Source of the DNA: Salisapilia sapeloensis
Lineage: Eukaryota; Oomycota; Peronosporomycetes; Peronosporales; Salisapiliaceae
Reading direction: 5' to 3'
Assembly: GCA_023334545.1 (NCBI GenBank)
Contig: JAADVB010000165.1
Span: 1-43,197 of the forward strand
DNA length: 43,197 bases
The translations under genes were made by a program, and so were the position numbers. How positions within the stretch are numbered: position 1 is the stretch's first letter; each line of letters starts with the position of its first letter. Of the stretch, positions 29,802 through 39,900 are shown one piece after another. Under the pieces are notes generated by a model. That model saw nothing but the letters and a program-made list of their open reading frames with translations. It ran no database searches and was not told the origin of the DNA.

Positions 29802-31922
29802 CTACGGTCCCATCGGCGACAGAAGAGGCTCCATGGCTCGGGCCCACCGGTCGTCAGCGCGCACCCGTCCTTCAAAAATCCTCGGACCGATAAACTGACT
29901 CAGCTGCTTGACACAGTCCTGGGCTGCGGCTCTCGCTAGTCGGTGGGTGCCTTCAAGCGTAAAGACAAGCGGGTCCATGAAGATTTCCAGATACCTCTTG
30001 GCCTGCTGCTTGCCCAAGTTCTCAAACATCAGAGGCAGCTGCCTCCAGATCGTCTCTTGCAAAGTATTCGTCTGTGGAAAGTGGCGCAGAATGGCTACGT
30101 CGGCTACTTTCGAAAGGTACGAAAGAGCTTTCTGTGGCGAAACGCGGCACAGCTCTCGAACGAGGTAGATGGCTCCGTCCGTGCATTCCCACGGCTCCGG
30201 CTCAGTGTGTTCATGGAAACGCTCCACACCTTCCATAGGCGCTGGCGCGCAGCAGTCCACTGGCTTTTGCTTCCTCCGCTTCACTTCTGTCTCCTGTTGT
30301 TTCAACGCAGCATACTCTGATTCGGACATCTCGAGCTGCTCCTTTGCCTTGCCAAGGTAGTCGTCGCAAAGACAGTGTACTCGGTCTTGCAGTGTTTCAC
30401 TTGAAGAATAGGCCTCGAAGAGCCGAGCGATGGCCACGGCAGCGTCTTCCCGTAAGCTCCAGATCTCGTCTGACAGCTGATGGGTATATAGATGGAAGAG
30501 CTCATCCACGTACGAGATGCTTTCGTCCGGGAAGTTGAGTAGGATCTGGGACGACGACAGGCAGGCTGCGTCTCGAATGAGAGCCCCGACTTCATGCAAG
30601 CATGGAACAAGTGCTTCGAGCAGCGTCGGGACGTACGGTCGGACAGCGTCTTTCGGGATCTTGGTTGCGAGCTCTCCAATGCACTGGCAAGCGGACTCTC
30701 GGACGGCATGCTCGGTCATTTTGACATAGTAGCCAACGACGGAATCCATGTGCTTGGCCACCATGTCCGGACCTTGTTGACCCATGAGTTGGACCCACGT
30801 CTCTTGCGAGTGGCGACGAACACGCTCAGCGATAAAGTACCGGTTGAGGCAAAGGCGAGGTAGGAGCTCACTGTAGTAGTGTTCTTCACGAAAATCCTTA
30901 TCGAGCTTCATGAGGAACTTGGAGAGAGCGATAGCTGCTGCGTACCGGACCTGGCTCCAGTTGTCCTGCATGCCTCGGACGATGCACTTGTTCAGTTTAT
31001 CACTGATCGCTTGCTTGTGAGACTCTAAAAAGCTGGGAGGGCACAGATCGCACAAGACGGAGATGCAGTCAAAGCCAACGACTCGGACGTGGCGGTTAAT
31101 GTGGAAGCAGCTAGTCAGTGTCAGCAGTTCAAAGAGTTCCGGAGAGAGGTACTGAAAGTCGTTCAGGTCGGCACCAGACGTAGGTTGGCTGGTCGGATCG
31201 TTCTTGGCGACTAGAAAAGCTTGGCCACTGTCACGCATAATGAACTGTAGAGCCCGTAAACTACTTTCAAGAGCTTTCCACCCACTGACGTCGTCTAGCT
31301 TGTGAGGAGTCGTTGGCGTTTCCAAAGGAGCACCCATGGGCGATTCCATTCCATTGACGCTGATGTTATCGTCTTCGAAGGGGTCGATGCCAGTCTCGAC
31401 AAACTCGGGAGATCGCACGAGATTAGATTGAGCGCTGTCAATGGCCAACGGAGCCAAGTGCTCCATGACAAAGGACAGTTCGAGATGAGCAAGTGCACCC
31501 AGCAAGTTGGCGACAGCCATACGTAGACGCGGCTCGTAGTGCTCCAGGTACTTTTTGACGATTCCAGTGAGCGTGCTTTGGATAAAGTCGTTCGACAAAG
31601 ATACTTTGGAGGTGTTCGAGGAGCTAGTGATGTCTCTTTCAACCGCATCCTCAGACGTCTCTGGATACGCTTGAATGGTGTTTCTCGACTGCATCGACAA
31701 GACCATCTCGGTGCTAACGGCACAGACTACGGCGACGGCCTCCCATCGTGTATCACCAGCAGTCTGCAGTTCGTTCAGGTGCTGCTCCACGGCAGCTGTG
31801 TCGGGTGCCTCCGACTCTGTAAGTGCATGGAGTAGCGCTTCTGCCTTGGAGACGCACTCCTGTGGTACTTTGGGTCGAATGCGCAGCGTGCGTAGAGCTC
31901 CAGCAGCACTCGACAAGTCCAT
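29802..31922 (-). CDS. HEAT/ARM-repeat protein
   Basis: Intronless, 706 aa and almost all helical. Repeat-like helix pairs are clearest from about 260 to 520, for example HVRVVGFDCISVLCDLCPP, WSQVRYAAAIALSKFLMKL, HAVRESACQCIGELATKIP and IWSLREDAAVAIARLFEAY, with the Pro/Asp/Arg positions typical of HEAT units. A Lys/Glu-rich, Cys-containing loop (about 555-580) interrupts the series. No catalytic motif is visible. HEAT proteins are adaptors in transport, phosphatase or chromosome complexes; which one is not evident. ATG 31920-31922 lies 113 bp from the start of the divergent small membrane gene. Confidence 0.85.
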   Translation of the reverse strand: MDLSSAAGALRTLRIRPKVPQECVSKAEALLHALTESEAPDTAAVEQHLNELQTAGDTRWEAVAVVCAVSTEMVLSMQSRNTIQAYPETSEDAVERDITSSSNTSKVSLSNDFIQSTLTGIVKKYLEHYEPRLRMAVANLLGALAHLELSFVMEHLAPLAIDSAQSNLVRSPEFVETGIDPFEDDNISVNGMESPMGAPLETPTTPHKLDDVSGWKALESSLRALQFIMRDSGQAFLVAKNDPTSQPTSGADLNDFQYLSPELFELLTLTSCFHINRHVRVVGFDCISVLCDLCPPSFLESHKQAISDKLNKCIVRGMQDNWSQVRYAAAIALSKFLMKLDKDFREEHYYSELLPRLCLNRYFIAERVRRHSQETWVQLMGQQGPDMVAKHMDSVVGYYVKMTEHAVRESACQCIGELATKIPKDAVRPYVPTLLEALVPCLHEVGALIRDAACLSSSQILLNFPDESISYVDELFHLYTHQLSDEIWSLREDAAVAIARLFEAYSSSETLQDRVHCLCDDYLGKAKEQLEMSESEYAALKQQETEVKRRKQKPVDCCAPAPMEGVERFHEHTEPEPWECTDGAIYLVRELCRVSPQKALSYLSKVADVAILRHFPQTNTLQETIWRQLPLMFENLGKQQAKRYLEIFMDPLVFTLEGTHRLARAAAQDCVKQLSQFIGPRIFEGRVRADDRWARAMEPLLSPMGP

Positions 31923-32035
31923 CTTGGGTCCTACAAGTACTTTTCTTGTCGTGCTGCTTGGATGCTGTTAAGACGTTCGTAACTTTAGCTGAAAGTTGTT
32001 GGAAAGACACGTATATCGACATCGAAACAACTGCG

Positions 32036-32269
32036 ATGGACTTCTTGTCGCCGTCACCCGGAATCAACTATAACTTTGTGGCTGGCGTCTATGGAGCCTT
32101 CTCTCTCCTCTTCGTGCTGCTCATGACGTTGCATTTCTTCGTGCCTGCCGTCGAGGGTTTCTACATCGTTGTAGCACCGTTCGTGCCGTGCTTTGTCTGG
32201 AGTTTGGTCGTACGGAGCAGGTGGCTGGCCTCCCATGCCACTGACGAAGCAAGCAAAAAGGAACAGTAG
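32036..32269 (+). CDS. Small two-span membrane protein, unknown
   Basis: 77 aa from ATG 32036 to TAG 32267-32269. Two hydrophobic helices are visible (FVAGVYGAFSLLFVLLMTL and GFYIVVAPFVPCFVWSLVV), ending in a polar, charged tail ASKKEQ. The open frame extends upstream without a better start, and the ATG position fits a 113-bp bidirectional spacer with the HEAT gene. The helix-hairpin layout and charge bias suggest a real small membrane protein. I do not recognise the family. Confidence 0.6.
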   Translation: MDFLSPSPGINYNFVAGVYGAFSLLFVLLMTLHFFVPAVEGFYIVVAPFVPCFVWSLVVRSRWLASHATDEASKKEQ

Positions 32270-33926
32270 CTTGGGTTTTGCATTTGGACGAGCTAGGATC
32301 TGGTGTAGAATGCCGGCTGAAGGAATATAGCTAAAGGTGTTGTCAAATGTTACACGTAGAAGCTACTTTGTCTTGTCAATGTTGTCGACACGAAGCGAAA
32401 TGACGAATGGAAATTGTATATGATATCACAGCGCATGGCGACGAATGGAATCGTAATATATAGAGCCATTCGAACAGGCCAAAAGCTAGAGAGGAGATTA
32501 TATAATGACTTCGAAACCGAGGACGAGAACCATACCGAGTGCACTTGAGAAGACAATACGGCAGTGTTTCTCTTTGCATTTTCTTCCAATTCAATCGAGT
32601 CAAAGCGTCTATACTTTTGCTTGATTGTACAAGAGCATATTTGAGCACAATTCCCTCTTTTGCATTTCAGGCACGAACTAGTCTATCATGCTCTTGCTCT
32701 TGAATCTAGATGGAAGCGAGAGGCACTAACGAACAAATCGCTTTGTTTTAACTCGAGAGCTCATCATGCTCTGCTTTCAAAAACGTACTTGTCGTCAATT
32801 GCATCAAATTAATGCAGCGTTAATCTTTTAAGACGGACCGAACTGTAAGTATGCAGTACAGGACAGTTTGGATTTCTGCTTTGCCCGCAAAGCGTTTAGA
32901 CATGATTCTTTATGAAGACTACTTTGATGGTGTGACACCAAACTTATCAGTGTTGAAGTAAATGGTGAAAATATAAATTTATGACTTCATCGCATCAAAG
33001 AGCAAGGACTTCAATAGATGGTTGTGCACTCAATACACCGTAATTACGTTCTATCACAGCATCGTGTGTAGCATCAGCTCAAACTAGCAACAAAAGAACC
33101 AGGAACACTGGAGTATCCCGGATAGCAAGTGCGGGAAAAGCATATCACTTCGGAAACTGGAACTTGATATGCGTAGGATCTTCTTGTGACTCCTACGCAG
33201 GTTACTAGTAATTTCATAATATTTCCTTTGCGAAGGATAATGCATTTTACGACATGCTCATCACTCTCCTACCAATACCTGCACGGTATTGCATGAGGAA
33301 GCCTAAAAGTCCTGGAAGAGAGATCCTACCGTATTGACATAAAAAGGCAAGTGAATAAAGTGGCGAGATGGGATTGATCAACAACATGATCTAATGGCTA
33401 CACAATGCATAAACGAATCATCGCAACGCCGCGATACCAGTTTTCAATGCTGTCGCATTGGCCGATTGGCCGTCAGTCTGGACACAGCACTGATCGTATT
33501 TGTATTTGACGAGTAACGCGTAGGAAACGATCGTACAAATGAGGAATTTTCAGAGCTTGCGATCATCCTGACTCTTCAGGCATACACGCGACGTTGGCAC
33601 CACTGGGTTGCTGCGAAGGATAAACTCGTTGCAGCGCATAGTCTCTCGACTTTATTTCCAAATACGTTCCTAGCGCATCCCTGCTGGCACCGCGTTTCCC
33701 CCGTTTAAAAGGCTATACATTTGCTGAGCCTATTTCGGTGGATCCAGGAGTAAATTCAACCGGACGATCCATACAAACTTTCATAGTAAACCTTGAAGAA
33801 CTGGCCGAGCGTAAAAATCCGAGCACGAACGGTTCGGAATCGAACTGATTTCCATTCAAGCTTTTGCCGCCCCCACAGCACGTCCGATCTCGAACGGCCA
33901 CTCGAAAGTAGTACCCACGGACAACC
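32270..33926. other. Gene-free stretch upstream of the VPS13-like gene
   Basis: About 1.66 kb, AT-rich in the first two thirds. No frame exceeds about 90 codons and none resembles a protein family. It contains one clear hairpin (listed separately). The last roughly 150 bp should be the VPS13-like promoter and leader; TCCATTCAAGCTTTT near 33850 is one base short of the initiator consensus. Confidence 0.45.
33170..33199. repeat. Perfect inverted repeat with 9-bp arms
   Basis: Arms tgcgtagga (33170-33178) and tcctacgca (33191-33199) are exact reverse complements around a 12-nt loop. It lies in gene-free DNA. It could be a protein-binding dyad or a chance hairpin. Confidence 0.5.
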
Positions 33927-36900
33927 ATGGGCTGGCTGCTCTATCTCTTTCTATATTTCATCACCTTCCTCGTGATCCTAATCGTCGCCTTCGCCACCGT
34001 CGGCGACGTGCTCGTCACGTCGCTTTTGCGCAAGTACGCTGGTGACTCGGTCGGCAAAAACGTATGCGTAGCCTGGTCTGTCCTCGAAGGCACCTTTGAG
34101 CTGACGGACCTGGTCGTGTCTCCGGACGCTCTGCCTGCCGTCGAGCCTTGGATCGGATTGCCGGCGACATGGAACAAGTTCATGCTCCCAAAGCTCGTGG
34201 TGCGCATTCCGTTCTGGCAACGCTTTATCAATGGACAGAAACCGCTGCGATCCACCATCTCTTTGAACGGTGTCAACGTAGCACTGGAGCTAGACGATGC
34301 AAGCGCATGGGTCGCCAAGCGAGAGGAGAACCAGGAACGCTTTAAGCAGGCGGTGGAAGATGCCAAGGGTTTGCGCAAGTCTTTTGTCGACAATTGTACG
34401 CAGACGATTGTGCAAAAGTTGCAGGAGCTCCATGACGCTCGTGAGAATGACAAGAGCTCTAATGAAGACACGCAGCCTGTAGGCCAACAGCAATCTGCGT
34501 CTAATGCAGAAGACGGACTGGGAGGTCCCCCAAAGCAAGGGCCAGCGTGGCAGGCTCTAATTGATGAGATCATTGACTCCATCGTGTTGGATCTCGAGGA
34601 ATCGGTGTTGACCATCAAGGACAAGTACACGAGCACGATGTTTGGCATGGAGTCCAAGCGCTTTACGATCCATGGCAGTGAGACGTCGGACGGACGTCGA
34701 ATGAGGCGCATTGAGCTGATAGACTTTGACATGAAGCTAAACGCTCGTTCGGAAGAAGAAGATGAATCCAACACGTCAATGATCAGCTCCTTCTCGGTCC
34801 ATATCGATCTCTTCTGCCCCTACGTAATGCAGAGTCTCGTCATGCAGTCCATTGAAGAAAAGCGCATCATCGAATTAAAGATGCGGCTGGCAGGGTCGGA
34901 GAAGCTGAATGTCGAGATGCGTCCAGAGCAGTTGCAGATGCTCATGGCCTTGTATCGTCCGATTCAATTCTACTTTGACTGGCTTGACCGTGCCAAGAAT
35001 GTGGACGAGATTTCGTGCGCCGAACTGTCAGCGGAAGAAACGGAAGAGTACAAACGGCTATACAAGGAGCAGCACGAAAGCGACCAAAAAGGGATGCTAA
35101 GCCGACTCGTGAGCAGTGCGGAACAGAAATCAACGACTCAGAAGCGGCAGGAACGACTATCACAGCTGGAAGACTCCGTGCTGGGCACTCAGCTTCTCTT
35201 ACTGCGCGCAGAGGTGATGGAGTGGGACATTCCATCGGCTGGCAAACGTGCCAAGTACGTAAGTGACGAACTGAAGAAGAAGGCTGATATGCGCAAGTTT
35301 ATGGAGAATCCGATTGAGTATTACGAACCTAAGACGCCAAAGGCCCCCTTCATGTTCCACCAGTTTGCAGTTAGCTTGGAGCTCCAAGACTTTGAGACGA
35401 CGCTGTTGACCAAAAAGCAGGAGCTGCTTTCGGTGTTCGCAAAAGGCTTCGAGTTCTCCTTTTCCTACACGATGACATACGAGGAGAATGAGGACGAGTG
35501 CATGCACATGACTCTCACAACAGATCGCTTCGGCTTGCTGGACAAGCGGAACTCGCCGTCCAACGTCTTCCGACAAATCATGGACCGAAACCCTGGCGCC
35601 GAGCATATTGTCTATCTGGACTTTGTCCAGCGCAGCAATGGCAAGATGGATGTATCGCTGGACCTGCAAGACTTTACGCTCATCTTGGTGTTTGACCCAC
35701 TCATGGCGGCCTCCCACGCCTTCTTGCCAGCGCTGGAAGAGGATGAAGAGTCTCAGCTTCGGTACATGGACTTTGAGGCGGACGAGAAGCCCAGCTCTCC
35801 GGAAGACAAGGACAAGGAGGCGGTCGTGTATGCTGAAGAAGAAGCTGTCGAGTACATTCCTCTGATTTTGGGTGGCACGAAGCTTGACTGTCGGATGAAA
35901 GTCAAAGCGTTCGAGATTTGTCTTGTGGGCGATCCCAAGACGCTTCAGTCCCATGTGCTCGCCTTTACGTCCGACGTAAACTTGCAGCTAAAGAGCTCTG
36001 CTTCTATGGAAGCGATGAAGCTGGAGCTTGTGGATGTCGCGCTGCAGCCTTGCAGCATCGTCTTACGAGACTACGGCATCGAACTGGATATTGCGGACGT
36101 CGGAACTATCTTGGAGCTGGAGGGCGAAGGCGTTGACATGGAGATTGACTACCGTCTTGCGCTCGTTAACCAAAAGAAGCAACGAAGCATAGGCAACAAA
36201 CAAAAGAATGCTGCGTTGGGTCAGAGTGGATCGCAGCTTTGGGGCCAAGCGCGTTCTGCCATGCAAAGTAAAAAGGTCGGCAAGAGCCAAGTGGTCACGA
36301 AGCGCATTGAAAACGCCGAGCATCCGGAGCTGAAGCGGGATTCGGGCAACCACAAGACCGACCAAGCAATGGACAGAAACCGTGTGAAACCGAGTGCACG
36401 ACGCAAGTTCTATGTGTCCATCTCCGACCTCGGACTGAATCTATCGACGAATGACGTCAGTGTCTTTTACGGAATCATGTCAACACTGAACGAGTCGATG
36501 AAGGAGGACAAGGATGTTGTGAAGAAGCGAGAGGAACGGGAGAAGCGTATTGCCGACGCAAGACGCCGCATCGAGGAGGAACGACACCTGGAAAAGCTCA
36601 AGAGTGAGTTTAAGAAGAGAGATGCGGACGCTGGTGGTACCTTGGACGTCAGTGAGATTGAGGACTTGCTGGCGAATGAGACGGATCGAAAGTCACTGAC
36701 CAAGGACGAGTTCAATGCGACCGTTCAGGACTTTATCGACATTGTGGACGCAGACCACAGCGGCGACGTCTCTCTGGACGAGTTTGAAGCTGCTCTGAGT
36801 CGCAACACGATCAACTACCGAGGGGAGCACACGGGTATCGTGATTCTGACGGGACAAGAGTACGCAGATCCGGACATGCTGCGCAGTCGAGTGCCGACTC

Positions 36901-39900
36901 TAGACGATAATGGAGACTTCAATATGGCGAATGCATCGGAGCTAGCCTCTTTCTGGGAATCTTACACGGAGCAAACTGGTGCAAGTCGAACGTCTCTGGA
37001 AGGCCACACTGCAGCAGTCATCCAGAAGAAAATGGTGCGTGTATTCAAAAATTACGAGTATGCGCAGGAAGCGTGGCGGCGTCTCGTGAACCCCTCTTTG
37101 AAAAAGCCAGGCGAGCGGAGCGACTGGTTGCTGACGAGGGAGATGTCCATGGGTGGCCGATCAAACGTCATCGACCAGCTTCTGTCCTCTCTGACTGCCT
37201 CGGAACAGGCTGCGAGCAGCATCCCAACGTCCACAGCACACATGTTCGTGCACACTTTAGTGTCGTCTTCCTTTGGTGGTATCTACTTCCGCTTGGAGGA
37301 CGAGATGCTTCCGTCTGGCATCCCAGCCATTGAAGTGTCACTGGAAGAGCTGATCGTGTACGGAAATATTTCCAAGTGGGAGGGCGGCGACTCGGCCAAG
37401 CCCACTGACGATGTTAATCCGGATGTCAGCACCGAGGACAACTATGGACTGGGCAAAGTCACTTTCGACTTGTATGGCAAGTACTACAACACGAGCACGC
37501 GTGAGACGGAGCCGTTCTTGGAAGTATACGAAGGAGTGCTGGATCTCCGCAAGGACCCTGGCACGCACATTGACATTGTGTACTCGTCCGATCGGTACTT
37601 GCAGCTGAACATCACGAGTGCCTTTATGAGGGTGCTTAACACGAACATGGCCAAGTTCTCCAAGGTTGAAGCGCTCTCTGCACGGGATCGTCCGCACATC
37701 AAGGAAGAGGACGGATACTTCTGGCTTGTGAACGACAGCGGAGTCGACTTGTCCTACCACGTCGTCGCGAAGAAGGAGATGCGCCAAGAGCAAGACACGG
37801 AGAAGGTCGTCTCGGACTGTACGCGTGTAAGCCATGGAGACGCCGACCCGTGCCACCTCCACGAAGGAGAAGACATGCAAGAGTTGGAGCAGCAGAGCAT
37901 GAAGGAGAAAGAGATGCGACGTCAGTTCAAAGCTGCAGATGCTGATGGCAATCGCGAGTTGGACACGGACGAAGTACGCACTGTGCTGCAGAATGTACTG
38001 AAGGAGGAACGGGAGAGTGAAGAGGCGCGCAACACGTACAGCAGCCACTCTCGGCGCAGCCGCAGCACTAGCGAACTCGACATGGACGAGGAGACGCTCG
38101 AGAGACACGTGCAGGACTTTATCGCGTTAGCTGACACAGATGCGTCGGGGACTGTATCGTGGGAAGAGTTCAAGGCAGCTCTGCAAAAGTCCCGTCAAAC
38201 CATCTCGCGCTTCGTGACGATCCATGTTGACGGATTTGAGCCAGTGAAGAGCATTCCTCTGGGACACTTGGGCCATGACCAAGTCTTTGAGCTCGTTCCG
38301 CATGTCGATGGATTGGAAGATGAGGACCTTGAGAGTCTGTATCAGAGAGGCGTCGGTATGATGCATCAGTCGGACGAACCGTCGCGACGGGAGCTCGAAA
38401 TTGCGTACGCTTGCCTCCACCGCGTGCGGAGCAAGGATCCAAACTACGACTGGGTCCAGTCGTACTATAAGCAGGTGCTTCGTCAGTACTTGCCTGTGCT
38501 TTTAAGTGTGCGCGTCACGGTGGACGGAGAACACGGACTCCAAGTCTTAGTGTCATCTGCTCAGCACATCAAGAACGGTACGGCGAAGAAGACCCAAGTG
38601 CAGTTCCGCACAAGTGAAGGTGAAGTGGCTCATCAGAATCCAGACCAGAAGGATGGAGAAAAGTTCTATGAGCTCAAAGGACACAAGTCCATTCCAATCC
38701 CCATCGACCTTGTCGACACTGGGTTCTTTACCATCCGCCAGATTGGCGAGACCGAGTGGAGTAATTTGCTCCAGCTCTCGGTACACGTCCAGCGTCTGTA
38801 CAAGAACTTTACTCGCTTTGAACAGCAAGAGGCGCAAAAGTCCCAAGGGAAAGAGAGTCCGAGCAAGAAGAAGCAGGTGAGTGCTGCCAAAATGGCTCGG
38901 GATCAACTTGGAGGTGATGTAGCTCTCCCTGACTTGTCGCGCGAGCCCGTTAGCGGCCAGATGAGAACGTATCCTAGCGCCAGTGTCATTGACGACCAGC
39001 CGACGGTTGTGACGGAGAGAGTGGCAGCGAACGACAAGAAACTCGGGAGCTGGTCTTTGGTGGTCCAGCCGCAGCTGGTCCTCAACAACGTACTTCCTTG
39101 TGGCTTTGAATACGCTGTCGTGCAAGCGACGGACTGTCCAGCGAATACGTTGGACAAGAACGGCAACTTCTATGTCTCGACCACTACGTCCAGCAAGAGC
39201 AGTGCTCGCGCTTGCAAAATCACTTGCGACACGGACTATTTTGACTATGTGGATGAAGTAAACTCTCGAAGGAGCTTTATCGAAAGCGGGCGAAGCGTGC
39301 AAGTGTTTGGGCTCAAGCTCGACACTCAGGCACTGGTCAAGTTCCGCCTTGCCACCAAGGAAGAGGATGCGAAGGAGGCCCCATGGAGTCCTCCGTTCCT
39401 AGTCCATTTGGACCATTCTCGAACGGACTTTGAAAGCGAGCAGTATGAAGTCCGGTTTGACGACGGACCTCGCATTGCCGTCGACCAAAAGTGGCCGCAG
39501 GAGTCTTCTCGAACGCTCTTCTTCTACACGCCGTACTGGATCCTTAACCGGTCTGGACTGGACTACCGCTTCCGTATCAGCGAAGGCCACGTCGTGTCGC
39601 TTGAGAAGCACCGAGAGTGGTTCCCAGACGACAGAGACATGCCGTTGCTCGCGACCGGTCCTGCCCAGAAGGCTCTGTTGAGTGTCCAGCCGTATCAGGA
39701 GACGAACAACAAGTACGCTCCGGATGCCCTCCGCAAATTGACGAGCCACCTGCCGAATTTCCATAAGGCAGACTGGTCGGAAGCAAAGGACATGAGCACG
39801 GTTGGAACGTCCGGAGAGATCCGTCCGAGTGGCTCCGGCAACTATTCTTTCGTTCTTGCGTACGAGATCAAGGCTGCTCCAGGACAGTTCGTGCGCTCTA

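Noticed and set aside
33820-33860. TTCGGAATCGAAC stretch resembling a tRNA T-arm
   Set aside because: No matching acceptor stem, anticodon arm or D-arm can be folded around it.
35199-38108. Several antisense frames of 100-256 codons opposite the VPS13-like gene
   Set aside because: Same codon-bias artefact; no start context or recognisable domains.
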